Below are positions 41,817 through 51,051 of a DNA stretch of 64,000 nucleotides, one piece after another (position 1 is the first letter of the stretch; every line of letters starts with the position of its first letter). The DNA lies in the NCBI RefSeq assembly GCF_016900375.1, contig NZ_JACJKB010000002.1, positions 62,001 to 126,000 of the forward strand. The letters run 5' to 3'. The stretch is from Collinsella tanakaei. Lineage in GTDB: Bacteria > Actinomycetota > Coriobacteriia > Coriobacteriales > Coriobacteriaceae. The translations under genes were made by a program, and so were the position numbers. The notes below the pieces were generated by a model, which saw nothing but the letters and a program-made list of their open reading frames with translations, made no database searches and was not told where the DNA came from.

Positions 41817-43397
41817 CTACCCACTGACGCGCATATCGGCGGGGCCGCACGCGCGAATAACCAATTTTACCAGCAGCTTGCTGGCCGCTGTGCACTTGAA
41901 GCGTTCGTCGAGGCGAATACCGCCAACCCACACAACGGTTCCGCCGGGCAGCGTGCGCACCACGGGCACGCTCGCGCGCTCCGCCACCGGCACATGGGCG
42001 GACCCCAAGACATCGGAAACCTTCCGGGATCGGCCGTTCATGCCCAACGGGCACATGATATCACCCGGAACCGGCGCATCCACCCAGAGGTGGGCGGTGT
42101 ACACCTCAGCCGGAATCGAGCCGGCCGCATCGGCCAGCCGGTCGAGATCGCGCTCGGCAAACCCGAGGGCAGCTGCATCGACGAAGGCCACAAGCTCGGG
42201 ATGGTCCGGGCTGTCGGCGGCACGCGCCGTGCGGGCGAACTCGACCGGGTCGGTGCCGTGCGGAACGCGCACGATCTGCGACTCGAGCACCATCTGGTTT
42301 GCCAGGTGCATCCGCCCCGGCACGGGAAGCCAGCCTGCGGCGAGCTGCTCACGCGCCTGAGGTGAGCGAAACGAAAGCGTGCCGAACTCCATGCGCGCGT
42401 CCACGCCGCCCGGTAGCGAAAGCGACCCCTCGCCCCGCGCGGCGCATGCGAGCACAGCCTCGACATGGCGCATCTCCAGGCGCTCATCGGGGGCCACCCT
42501 GCGATACGCCAGCCGCACCATGCGCCGTGCGATGGCGACCTCGGCGGAGCACAGGCGCGGCGCATCGAGCGCCACGAGCCCGTCTGCCTCCCGGCGCATG
42601 CAGGCCCGCAGCGCCGTGGCGGCGAGCTGCGACATGAAGGCGTCTTCCTCGCCCAGGATGTCGCATGTCGCGCCGATAGCGCGCTCGAGGTTGGCATTGC
42701 GCTCATGAGCAAGCGGAACGACACGATGACGCACGAAGTTGCGCAGGTAGGAGGTGTCGGCGTTCGTTTCGTCCTCACGCCAGGGAATGCCCGCCACCTG
42801 CAGGTAGCGGCAGAGCTCCTCGTGCGTGAGATCGATCAGCGGACGCACGATGATGTTGCGGCGGCGCGGGATGCTCGAGAGCCCCGCCGGTCCCGAACCC
42901 TTGATGGCGTTCATGAAGAAGGTCTCGGTGCGGTCGCTCGCCGTATGGGCCGTCACGATGCGGGCGGCCGCACGGGGCGCGCCGGACTGCTCACAGAGTT
43001 CACGTACGTAGCGGCGGGCGGCGGCATAGCGGACCTCGCGCGCAGCGGCCTCGAGGTTCTGGCCGTCGAGCTCGGAAAACGACGCGTGCTCGACGCAGAG
43101 CGGAATGCCGTAGCGGCCGCAGAGGTCGCGCACGAACTGCTCGTCGCCGTCGGATGCGTCACCGCGCAGATGATGGTTGACGTGCAGCACGTGCAGCCGC
43201 TCACGCGCGATGCGGGCAGGGCCGCGGCCATCGCGCAGATCGAGCTTCGAGGTGCACGCCATGACGAGCAGCGCCGTCGAGTCCGCGCCACCTGATACCA
43301 TGAGCACGACCGGGGACGACGGTTCAGATGCGTTATCGGCACCCACGGCACGAACCGGGGCGGTATGTCGCGCGAAGTGCTGGGCGACGGTGGGCAT
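41817..43397 (-). CDS. tilS: tRNA(Ile)-lysidine synthase
   Basis: The enzyme converts C34 of the minor tRNA-Ile to lysidine so it reads AUA. It has 526 residues with the ATP pyrophosphatase loop SGGADS at 35-40, HVNHHLRGDASDGDE, ARxxRY-type segment AAREVRYAAARRY, TAHTASDRTETFFMN and GLSSIPRRRNIIVRPL. AGGAGG precedes the ATG. It is the first gene of the tilS-hpt-ftsH operon. Confidence 0.93.
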   Translation of the reverse strand: MPTVAQHFARHTAPVRAVGADNASEPSSPVVLMVSGGADSTALLVMACTSKLDLRDGRGPARIARERLHVLHVNHHLRGDASDGDEQFVRDLCGRYGIPLCVEHASFSELDGQNLEAAAREVRYAAARRYVRELCEQSGAPRAAARIVTAHTASDRTETFFMNAIKGSGPAGLSSIPRRRNIIVRPLIDLTHEELCRYLQVAGIPWREDETNADTSYLRNFVRHRVVPLAHERNANLERAIGATCDILGEEDAFMSQLAATALRACMRREADGLVALDAPRLCSAEVAIARRMVRLAYRRVAPDERLEMRHVEAVLACAARGEGSLSLPGGVDARMEFGTLSFRSPQAREQLAAGWLPVPGRMHLANQMVLESQIVRVPHGTDPVEFARTARAADSPDHPELVAFVDAAALGFAERDLDRLADAAGSIPAEVYTAHLWVDAPVPGDIMCPLGMNGRSRKVSDVLGSAHVPVAERASVPVVRTLPGGTVVWVGGIRLDERFKCTAASKLLVKLVIRACGPADMRVSG

Positions 43398-43511
43398 GTG
43401 ACCTCCTTATATCGGCACTATTGTATCCGTTGGCACAGGCCAGCATGAAGGCATAACGGCCAGGGCGGGGTTCCGGCAGGCCGTTGGAATTGAAAGACGA
43501 GGGAGATTCCC

Positions 43512-44387
43512 GTGAGCGACATGCATTCGCAAGCGCTTCACCTGCATGTTCTGGGAAGCGGCTCCAAGGGCAATTGCGCTCTGGTGGAGGGGCCAGAGGG
43601 CCTCATCATGATCGACAACGGCTTCTCGCGCCGTGAGGTGCTCTCGCGCATGCACGACCTGGGGCTCGACGAGCACGACGTTCGGGCGCTACTGCTCACG
43701 CACGAGCACACCGACCATGTGAGCGGCATCAGCGTGTGGTGCCGCGCCTTCGATGTGAAACTCTACGCGAGCGTGGGTACGCCCGAGATGCGCAAATACC
43801 TTGCCGAGCTGCCGTTTTGCGAGTTCATCCCCGGAACGTCGTTCACCGTGGCCGGCGTCACGGTGGGAACGTTCGGTACGTCGCACGACGTCACCAATCC
43901 CGTTGGCTTCCGCTTCAGCTGGAACGACGACGCCATCGGCTACGCCACCGACACCGGCGTGCTGTCCGACCGAGCGCTCGCAGCGCTGACCGACGTGCGC
44001 ATCCTCGCGCTGGAGAGCAACCACGACGTCCCTATGCTGCGTACCGGCCCCTACCCGCGCTACCTTCAGGATCGCATCATCTCCGAGCGCGGCCATCTGT
44101 CGAACGACCAAGCGGCGCGCGCCGTTGAGCAAATCGTTTCCGAGCGCACCGAGCAGGTCGTGGCGATGCATATCTCGCAGGAGAACAACCGACCGAGCCT
44201 GGCCGTACGGGCACTTGCCGAGGCACTCGGCGCGCAGCTCGACAACGAGTTGGGATCGTCGGCCACCCTCCATCGCGATGGCGATGCCTGCGACCTGCAC
44301 ATTCGCGCCGCCGAGACGGACGGGACAGCAAAAGGGCCCGAAGCGGGAGGCTTCGGGCCCTTGCCGAGTCTATGCGTTGCTTGCTAG
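43512..44387 (+). CDS. metallo-beta-lactamase fold hydrolase, WalJ/YycJ type
   Basis: The protein is 291 residues. The opening LGSGSKGNC and metal motif H64-E-H66-T-D68-H69, followed later by GTSHD, TDTG and LESNHD, are those of the YycJ/WalJ group, linked to replication-coupled double-strand break processing. The start is GTG with GAGGGAGA upstream. The last 20 codons run through a terminator hairpin, and the stop overlaps the stop of the convergent Hsp20 gene by 4 nt. Confidence 0.87.
   Translation: MSDMHSQALHLHVLGSGSKGNCALVEGPEGLIMIDNGFSRREVLSRMHDLGLDEHDVRALLLTHEHTDHVSGISVWCRAFDVKLYASVGTPEMRKYLAELPFCEFIPGTSFTVAGVTVGTFGTSHDVTNPVGFRFSWNDDAIGYATDTGVLSDRALAALTDVRILALESNHDVPMLRTGPYPRYLQDRIISERGHLSNDQAARAVEQIVSERTEQVVAMHISQENNRPSLAVRALAEALGAQLDNELGSSATLHRDGDACDLHIRAAETDGTAKGPEAGGFGPLPSLCVAC
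44332..44362. terminator. two-way terminator inside the WalJ-like coding end
   Basis: AAGGGCCCGAAGC is an exact reverse complement of GCTTCGGGCCCTT around GGGAG. It serves the convergent hydrolase and Hsp20 genes but lies upstream of the hydrolase stop. Confidence 0.7.
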
Positions 44388-44812
44388 TCGATAGCGATCT
44401 TGGTGACGTTGTTCTTCTCGACGATCTTGGGCACGGTGACGGTCAGGACGCCGTCAGCGTAGCGGGCGGAAAGACCCTCGGACGCGGCATCCTTCAGATA
44501 AACGCCGCGGGTCGCGCTGTAGGAGGTGAACTCCTTCTGCAGGTAGTTCTTACCCTTATCTTCCTCCTTCTCCTCGACCGTAACGGCGATGGACAGACGG
44601 CCCTCGTTGAGCTCAACGTCGATGTCGTCCTTGCTCACGCCGGTGAGATACGCCTTGACCTCGTAGCCGTCGCCCTTGTCCTCGACATCGATGGGGAATG
44701 CCTTGGTCGCCAGCGGGGCGTTGGCGAAATCCATCATGTCGTCAAAGGCGTCGAGCAGCGACGTTGCGGGACGAAGACCGAAAACCGAACGATAAGGAAC
44801 CATGCTTGCCAT
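44384..44812 (-). CDS. Hsp20/alpha-crystallin small heat shock protein
   Basis: The protein is 142 residues with the alpha-crystallin beta sandwich: FPIDVEDKGDGYEVKAYLTGVSKDDIDVELNEG..., ending DGVLTVTVPK. The chaperone holds unfolding proteins in the cytoplasm. AAGGAG lies 8 nt before the ATG; the GTG three codons earlier is less likely. No CIRCE or HAIR heat-shock operator is seen upstream. Confidence 0.92.
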   Translation of the reverse strand: MASMVPYRSVFGLRPATSLLDAFDDMMDFANAPLATKAFPIDVEDKGDGYEVKAYLTGVSKDDIDVELNEGRLSIAVTVEEKEEDKGKNYLQKEFTSYSATRGVYLKDAASEGLSARYADGVLTVTVPKIVEKNNVTKIAID

Positions 44813-45041
44813 ATCTCTCACTCCTTCAAGTGATGTGCCGCGCTCCTCTTGGGACGCGATGACTTCGTTGTTCGCTCCTAGTTATTCCCGGTGCGCGCTG
44901 TCGTATTCAGGCTTTTTCAGATTTCCTAAGCGTCACAATATCATCAAATCTAAGTGCGTTTGACTAAGATATTTGGTGGTTCAACCTACGTTTTCATCGT
45001 GGTCATTTTCTTAAATAAACATTGACCCCCTAGATTAAACG

Positions 45042-45047
45042 TACAAT
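45042..45047 (+). promoter_or_regulatory. candidate -10 box of the tail-anchored protein gene
   Basis: TACAAT follows an AT-rich stretch; the TTGACC 14 nt upstream is too close for a normal -35. The 270-nt divergent region from 44813 has no gene. Confidence 0.35.
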
Positions 45048-45082
45048 GTGGACAGATTTGATCATCCGTTCTAAGGCGTCGC

Positions 45083-45550
45083 ATGAACGAGCAGATCGGG
45101 GAGCATCCCTCCCCCACCGCATATCCCCACCAGCGTATCCAGGCTCCATCGCCCGCTGCGGACAGTCCTTCGCGCGCGCCTTACCCCACCCATGCCGAAC
45201 ATCTCACGCAAGAGCCCATCGACGATGTGCCCACCGAATACGTCACCCGCGAGCGCTACGTGACCCTCGAGCAGCTCAACAAGCCGCGCCATGTGCACAT
45301 GGGCGTGGCGGAGGGCGATCCCGAATACCTTCCGCATCCTGCACGCGATGGCAAGGGGCAGCGCCCGCAGGCAACCGGTCAAAACGAACGTCAGAAGCTT
45401 CACTACGACCGATATCTCGAGCTACCCAAGCAGGGCAAATCGATTTTCACGCGACGTGAGCAGGCGCGAGCGCGCACGCGGCGTATCATTGCAGCCGTAG
45501 CGATCCTGATTGTGGTTGCCGTGGTGGTGTGGGTGCTGTTCCTGCGCTAA
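45083..45550 (+). CDS. tail-anchored membrane protein of unknown function
   Basis: The protein is 155 residues and matches no family I can name. The first 130 residues are polar, Pro/His/Arg-rich and probably disordered, without a signal peptide. The last 24 residues are one hydrophobic segment (IIAAVAILIVVAVVVWVLF) behind a cluster of Arg (RREQARARTRR), so the protein should sit in the membrane by its C-terminus with the bulk in the cytoplasm. It starts a pair with the cysteine desulfurase, 45 nt upstream of it. Confidence 0.75.
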   Translation: MNEQIGEHPSPTAYPHQRIQAPSPAADSPSRAPYPTHAEHLTQEPIDDVPTEYVTRERYVTLEQLNKPRHVHMGVAEGDPEYLPHPARDGKGQRPQATGQNERQKLHYDRYLELPKQGKSIFTRREQARARTRRIIAAVAILIVVAVVVWVLFLR

Positions 45551-45595
45551 CCCGTATGCGGCGGCGCGACGATCATCCAAAGAGGTGCCCGAACC

Positions 45596-46831
45596 ATGAC
45601 CGACGAGGCCGAAGCCTATATCTATGCCGACAACGCCGCGACCACTCCCCTGTCGCCCGCAGCGCTTCAGGCGATGATGCCCTATCTGACCACGGAGTTC
45701 GGTAATCCCGGCGGCATCCACCGTATAGCTCGGGCGGCTGCAGAGGCGCTTGACGGTGCCCGCGACCGGATGGCGCAGCATCTCGGCGCGACGTCGCACG
45801 AAATCTACCTCACGAGCGGCGGTAGCGAATCGGACAACTGGATACTCTGGGGCGCCGTGCGCCGCTACCAAGATCGCTACGGTGCGAACGCTCCGGTCTG
45901 CGTCATCACGACCTCCATCGAGCACCATGCCATACTGCACACCTGCCGTGCGCTTGAGCGCGCAGGCGTGACGTCCGTGTTCCTGCCCGTTGACGAGCTC
46001 GGCCACGTTCATGTCGACGACCTTTCCCGCGCGCTTGATGATGCCCGCCAGAGGTCACTCGACGCGGGGGTCGACGCTTCTGGCTGCGCGCTCGTATCCG
46101 CCATGCTTGCCAACAACGAGGTGGGAACGATTGAGGACATTCCCGCCCTCGCCCGCTGCGCTCACGACCATAACGTGCCCATGCACACCGATGCGGTTCA
46201 GGCGGTTGGACATATTCCGGTCGATGTTCGCGCCCTCGGCGTCGACGCCCTGTCTCTATCAGCCCATAAGTTCCATGGACCGCGGGGTATCGGTGCCCTC
46301 TACCTGCGTGAAGATTTCTCCATTCCACCTCTTATCGATGGAGGTGCGCAGGAACGCGGCGAACGTGCGGGAACGGAAAACGTCGCAGGTGCCGTAGGTA
46401 TGGAAGCCGCCCTTGCCGAAGCGCTCGACGGGCTGGATGTACGGCGTGCTCGGGTAGCCCGGCTTCGCGACAGGCTGGTACGCCACGTGCTCGATACCTG
46501 CCCCGACGTTCGCTATACCGGAGACCCGAATTCAGATCGCCGCCTGCCGTCGATCGCTTCATTTTTGTGCCATGACGTAGACGGTGAGCTGCTTGTCGTG
46601 TTGCTCGACCGCGCGGGTGTCGCCGCTGCAACAGGTTCGGCTTGCTCTACGGGATCGACCGACCCATCGCATGTTGTTCAGGCGCTGGGGTTCGAAGATT
46701 CCGCCTGGTCACACGGGTCGCTTCGCCTCTCGCTTGCCGACGATGTGACAGATGCCGACATCGAGCTTTTATGCGATCGCGTGCCGCGCTGCATCAAGCG
46801 TGCCCGCCTTCTTTCAGGTATGCGTAACTAA
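45596..46831 (+). CDS. cysteine desulfurase (NifS/IscS family)
   Basis: Pyridoxal-phosphate enzyme that takes sulfur from cysteine for Fe-S clusters or thiolation. It has 411 residues opening YADNAATTPLSP. The cofactor Lys is in SAHKFHGPRG near 224, and the persulfide Cys is in GSACSTGS near 349. No IscU, thiolase or mnmA lies beside it, so its acceptor cannot be told. The terminator-rich gap after it is shared with the pgm gene. Confidence 0.9.
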   Translation: MTDEAEAYIYADNAATTPLSPAALQAMMPYLTTEFGNPGGIHRIARAAAEALDGARDRMAQHLGATSHEIYLTSGGSESDNWILWGAVRRYQDRYGANAPVCVITTSIEHHAILHTCRALERAGVTSVFLPVDELGHVHVDDLSRALDDARQRSLDAGVDASGCALVSAMLANNEVGTIEDIPALARCAHDHNVPMHTDAVQAVGHIPVDVRALGVDALSLSAHKFHGPRGIGALYLREDFSIPPLIDGGAQERGERAGTENVAGAVGMEAALAEALDGLDVRRARVARLRDRLVRHVLDTCPDVRYTGDPNSDRRLPSIASFLCHDVDGELLVVLLDRAGVAAATGSACSTGSTDPSHVVQALGFEDSAWSHGSLRLSLADDVTDADIELLCDRVPRCIKRARLLSGMRN

Positions 46832-46868
46832 ACCCCTTATGCACCATAACCGCGTCGTGACTCAGTCA

Positions 46869-46899
46869 TGAAAGTTTGGGGACAGGTCCCAAACTTTCA
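46869..46899. repeat. single family A unit
   Basis: Arms TGAAAGTTTGGG and CCCAAACTTTCA surround GACAGGT. It is the only unpaired family A copy in the window and lies beside the pgm terminator. Confidence 0.9.
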
Positions 46900-46906
46900 C
46901 GCACGC

Positions 46907-46934
46907 AAAAAGGGCGCCCGCACCGCGGACGCCC
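46907..46934 (-). terminator. terminator of the phosphohexomutase gene
   Basis: GGGCGCCCGC pairs with GCGGACGCCC around ACC with one mismatch, and the minus-strand RNA ends TTTTTGCG. Confidence 0.8.
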
Positions 46935-46964
46935 CAGCAAATTCGCTTCGCTTGTTGGCGATGA

Positions 46965-48659
46965 CTAGCTCAGCAGCTCACGACCAGCAGCCTCGATGGC
47001 ATCGATCTGTGCATCGGCAGCGGCGGCATCGACACCCTTGGCGAAGATGTAGAGCTTGATCTTGGGCTCGGTACCGGACGGACGGACGATGGCCTTGTCG
47101 CCACCCTCGAGGTCGAACTCGATGACGTTCGCCTTGGGCAGGCCGTTCACGCCGGTCTCGTAATCCACAACGCCCTCGACCTTGGCGCCGGCGATCTCGG
47201 TCGGCGCGGTCTCGCGCAGGCCGGCCATGATGCCAGCCATCTTGGCGGCACCGTCGGCACCCGGGTAGCTCAGCGAGATGGTCTTGTTGTGATAGTAGCC
47301 ATACTTCTCGTACAGGGCGCGCATGGCCTGGACCAGATTGATGCCCTGCAGCTTGTAGTACTGGGCCATCTGGCAGATAAGCATGGAGGCGTTGACGGCG
47401 TCCTTATCGCGCACGTGGTCGCCGGACAGATAGCCGTAGCTCTCCTCGAAACCGAAGATGAAGCGATCGACCTCGCCGGCGTCGGACAGGCCGGTGATGA
47501 TGTCGCCGATGTACTTGAAGCCGGTCAGGCAACGGCGCAGCTCGAAGCCGTACTCCTCGGCAAGGGCATCGACCATGGCGGAAGACACGATGGTGGTCAC
47601 GGCAACCTTGTTCTTGAGGTCCTCGCCGCGGGCGGCGCGCATCTTGCAGATGTAGTCGAGCAGCAGGACGCCCATCTCGTTGCCCGTGAGCAGCGTGTAA
47701 TCGTCACCGTCGGCGCAGGCGACACCCACGCGGTCGGCATCGGGGTCGGTCGCGAGCAGCAGGTCGGGCTTGACCTCCTGGCACAGATCGATGCCCTTCT
47801 GCATAGCCTCGCGAATCTCGGGGTTGGGATACGGGCAGGTCGGGAAGTTGCCGTCCGGATCCTTCTGCTCGGGAACGATCGTGATGTCGGTGATGCCGAC
47901 CTTGTTGAGCACCGTGGTAACCGGGATGAGGCCGGTGCCGTTGAGCGGGGTGTAGACGAGCTTCAGAGGCGCTGCCTCAACCTGCTCGGGAGTCAGGGCA
48001 CTCACTGACTTATCCACGACGGCATCGTAGTATGCGTCGAGGCACTCGTCGTCGATCCACTTGACCAGACCCTGAGCCACAGCCTCGTCGAAGTCCATCG
48101 TCTTGACGTCAGTGAAGGGATTCGTGGCCTCCATAGCGGCGGAAATTGCAGCGGCGGCCTCGCTCGTGATCTGGCAGCCGTCGGGACCATAGGCCTTGTA
48201 GCCGTTATAGGGGGCAGGATTGTGGCTCGCGGTCATGCAGATGCCGCCGGAGCACTTGAGGTAGCGCGTCGCCCACGACAGGGTCGGAACCGGGGAGATC
48301 TTGGGGTACACGTAAGCGGTCACGCCGTTAGCCGCGAGGATAGCGGCCGTGGTCTTCACGAACAGCTCGCCCTTGTTGCGGCTGTCACGTGCGATGGCGA
48401 CCGTGGGGTTCTCGAACGTGGCGTTGAGGTAGTTCGCGAAGCCCTGGGTGGCACGACCGACCGTATAGATGTTCATACGGTTGGTACCGGCGCCGATAGT
48501 GCCGCGCAGGCCAGCGGTGCCGAACGCGAGGTCCTGGAAGAACGCGTCGGTGATAGCGTTCTCGTCGCCGGATTCCTTCATCTGCGTCAGCTCAGCGAGC
48601 AGCTCCTCGTCCTTGACGTTAGCGATCCATGTTTCAAGGAGCTCATGTACGTCAGCCAT
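46965..48659 (-). CDS. phosphoglucomutase/phosphomannomutase
   Basis: The protein is 564 residues of the alpha-D-phosphohexomutase superfamily, PGM2-like. The phospho-Ser is in TASHNP near 145, the metal loop is DPDADRVGVA, and the sugar loop is GFEESYGYL. The C-terminal phosphate-binding RPSGTEPKIKLY is intact. It interconverts hexose 1- and 6-phosphates in central and cell-wall sugar metabolism. The gene is monocistronic. Confidence 0.92.
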   Translation of the reverse strand: MADVHELLETWIANVKDEELLAELTQMKESGDENAITDAFFQDLAFGTAGLRGTIGAGTNRMNIYTVGRATQGFANYLNATFENPTVAIARDSRNKGELFVKTTAAILAANGVTAYVYPKISPVPTLSWATRYLKCSGGICMTASHNPAPYNGYKAYGPDGCQITSEAAAAISAAMEATNPFTDVKTMDFDEAVAQGLVKWIDDECLDAYYDAVVDKSVSALTPEQVEAAPLKLVYTPLNGTGLIPVTTVLNKVGITDITIVPEQKDPDGNFPTCPYPNPEIREAMQKGIDLCQEVKPDLLLATDPDADRVGVACADGDDYTLLTGNEMGVLLLDYICKMRAARGEDLKNKVAVTTIVSSAMVDALAEEYGFELRRCLTGFKYIGDIITGLSDAGEVDRFIFGFEESYGYLSGDHVRDKDAVNASMLICQMAQYYKLQGINLVQAMRALYEKYGYYHNKTISLSYPGADGAAKMAGIMAGLRETAPTEIAGAKVEGVVDYETGVNGLPKANVIEFDLEGGDKAIVRPSGTEPKIKLYIFAKGVDAAAADAQIDAIEAAGRELLS

Positions 48660-50305
48660 TGCTTTGAACCTTTCCCTTGCCGTTACGAAACGTTAGTTCA
48701 CCCCGCTTTCGCGCGGGGCGGGACTGCGAATGCACGCATCACCTCGGATAATACGCCATCTAGGTAAAGTTTATGGCGGCATACCGCCCGACGGACAAAA
48801 TGGCCGGTAGGCGTTTCCCGTGTCTCCGTTTTGTCTGCACCATCCTCCGCCTCTCCCCCATCGTCGATCGCCCTGGTTTCGCTCGCCGTGATCTGGCTTT
48901 GATTTCCAAGCTGTCCAGTCTTGGGCGCTACCGATACTTCTGTTTGCCCTTCACCTGCCTGCGAATTGCCTGATTGCATCCATTTGATTCGGTCATCTGG
49001 CGTAATCGTAAGATTCCAATGATTAAGTCGAGCAATCACTTCACAACCGATTCATTGCAATGAATCACACTGAACTATCGATGGTTCGGTTGGTTTTTTG
49101 AGTTCCGCACTACTCAATCTCGATTTCCGATAGCCCGGTGGGGGATTCACCTTTGCGTCGGTTGGACTCAGTCCCCCTTCGCTCGACATCACTTGCCGTA
49201 CCGCACCATTTCGACTGGGCCGCATAATCGATCAAAAATCAGTGCTGCACGAGAGCGCAACGCACCATGACAGTTGGGATGATTGATTGCTTGAAATCTA
49301 CCTTGTCTGTCTCTGTGACTGAATCCAATTGATTTCATAGTGGTCGTCGCGAGAAGAACGTGATTGCAAGGGCCCATCATGGCCTACTGAACATCTGCGT
49401 CACAATCGAACCAGACGTTTGGTTTTCTGATTACCCAGATTCAACTTCGGAGATCTGTGCCTGTAGATCCAGTGTCCCGTTACTAAGCAGTGACGTTTGA
49501 CCCGCACCCTACATGACTCCTTCCCGTCAGTCGGCTCAGCTCATTAACCTTTACTCGGCCGTGCCACATGGTCTCGTTTTCCCAAAAGGTCCGACTCGTT
49601 CGAATCCCTTCTGCGACGAATTCGGTAGAGACACTGTGACACAGCGCGCCCAGCAGTCATCGATCCCATCAGAACCGACCGAACCACATATCGGTCCATT
49701 TCAAGTTCTGGGTCAATAGGACTCAATCATTGATCCCGACGCTGAACCCACTCCTCTACAGGAAGCCTCACCGCCCACCCTCATCCATCGTTCACCCCCT
49801 GAATCGATTCCTGGAGCACCGCTATTTCGATGGCCCTCCCTTGCGTCCAAAGCGAATCGCGATTCTGAATCAATCAATGGAACCCAACTCAGCGATTGCA
49901 CCTGACTCAATATGGAAGATGGGCAGACCGAATCAGATCAGAAGTATCGGCAGCACGACAATATCCAATCAGGTCGTGCATCGAATTCATGAACGAATCC
50001 CATCAAGCTAACACCACCGATTCATGGTGAAGAGGGGCATGCAAACCAGGTGCGTTTTCATCGATTCGCACCACATATAGATCGCTTCGAACTCCACCTC
50101 ACGTTGACCGCATCGAGAATTCATATACGACTCATTCATCAATCGCACCAGCTAGCAGTTAGCTTAAACGATGCGAGGATTCAATCCATTCGACCCATTC
50201 TTTCTATTGCACTGAGCCATGACGTAGTTATCAGGATATAATCGCAGGAAGAATAGGATTGCGTGATGCAGTCATGACCGTGTCGAGAAGTAGGGTAGGG
50301 GAACC
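48660..50305. other. gene-free, lower-GC tract dense in GATTC/GAATC words, candidate centromere
   Basis: No supported gene was found in 1.6 kb. From about 48970 to 50260 the words GATTC or GAATC occur about 19 times (examples at 48986, 49049, 49062, 49801, 49806, 49854, 49861, 49867, 50019, 50063, 50178), and GATTG or CAATC about a dozen more. Several form dyads: 49049-49066 is an 18-bp perfect palindrome. The composition is clearly lower in GC than both sides. The tract abuts the start of the HTH/coiled-coil gene, for which it also holds the promoter. The first 300 bases hold only the pgm leader and a CCCCGC...GCGGGG hairpin near 48702. Confidence 0.55.
49049..49066. repeat. 18-bp perfect palindrome with GATTC ends
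   Basis: GATTCATTG is followed directly by CAATGAATC. It is the best-formed dyad of the GATTC-rich tract; shorter ones lie at 49801-49810 (GAATCGATTC) and 49854-49865 (GAATCGCGATTC). Confidence 0.85.
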
Positions 50306-50794
50306 GTGCCAACCATCAAAGAGATCGCTGATGCCACTGGACGTGGTAAGTCGACCGTAAGCCGTGCCGTAAAGGAACTGGGGCTTAGGGAGTCTGGACA
50401 TGCCAAGGCTGATGGAGCGCGCGGCGCGCTGATTATCGATGCTGAGGGTGCATCGATGCTGGCGGATTACCTTACGAAGAATGTCGAAGCAAAACCGCAG
50501 GTAGACGATGACGAGCAGGGCTCCCAGCCCCATATCGATATCGAGGCGCTGGTCAGCGTCTACAAGGAGCGCATCTACGACCTGAAGCAACAGATCGAGG
50601 GTCTGAACACCCAGCTTGCCGCAAAGGACGAGCAGATCAAAGAGCTCTCCATGGCCTTGGACAATGCGCAGAACGCAGCGAAGGACGCGCAGGAGGAAAC
50701 CAGGCGTTCTCACGATAGGGTGGTCCTGATGGCGAGCGCTGGAGTTTGGGAGCGCCTCACTGGATTCAAGGGACTTCTTGAGTCAGGCGAGTAA
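50306..50794 (+). CDS. HTH plus coiled-coil DNA-binding protein, Par-like
   Basis: The protein is 162 residues. Residues 3-25 (TIKEIADATGRGKSTVSRAV) form a LacI-type helix-turn-helix with the basic helix RGKST. A polar linker (about 30-70, DDDEQG) leads to a long heptad-rich coiled coil (about 72-140, YKERIYDLKQQIEGLNTQLA...) and a short C-terminal end. It has no ligand domain, which separates it from LacI regulators. The same order, N-terminal HTH and coiled coil with a repeat-rich region in front of the gene, is seen in the single-protein Par of staphylococcal plasmid pSK1. The start is GTG behind GTAGGGG. A role in partition or nucleoid organisation is inference. Confidence 0.75.
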   Translation: MPTIKEIADATGRGKSTVSRAVKELGLRESGHAKADGARGALIIDAEGASMLADYLTKNVEAKPQVDDDEQGSQPHIDIEALVSVYKERIYDLKQQIEGLNTQLAAKDEQIKELSMALDNAQNAAKDAQEETRRSHDRVVLMASAGVWERLTGFKGLLESGE

Positions 50795-50858
50795 AAAGTG
50801 AGGCTCTTAAACGCCGTTTACGACGTTTTGACGACCGATCCTTAGTAAGTAGACTAAT

Positions 50859-50896
50859 AGGCGCTCATATGGCTAAATTCAGCCATATGAGCGCCT
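50859..50896 (+). terminator. terminator of the HTH/coiled-coil gene
   Basis: AGGCGCTCATATGGCT is an exact reverse complement of AGCCATATGAGCGCCT around AAATTC, followed by TATTTG. Confidence 0.8.
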
Positions 50897-51051
50897 TATT
50901 TGCGATTTGGCTATATTTCTACGTATTTGCCGCTTTTTAAATCCGCTTGGGCAAGGCACGGTAGGGGAGTAGACCGGAAAGGGCGCCCGCGTTCGCACGC
51001 TCCGCACCCCGAGCGGGGTTCGATCCCGCGCACGGTCCCCGTATATGGAAA

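Noticed and set aside
44813-45082. CIRCE or HAIR heat-shock operator upstream of Hsp20
   Set aside because: Neither the TTAGCACTC-N9-GAGTGCTAA nor the CTTGAGT-N7-ACTCAAG dyad is present in this gap.
48698-49039. Minus-strand frame of 113 codons upstream of the phosphohexomutase
   Set aside because: Polar low-information translation, no ribosome site and no family match. It overlaps the start of the GATTC-rich tract.
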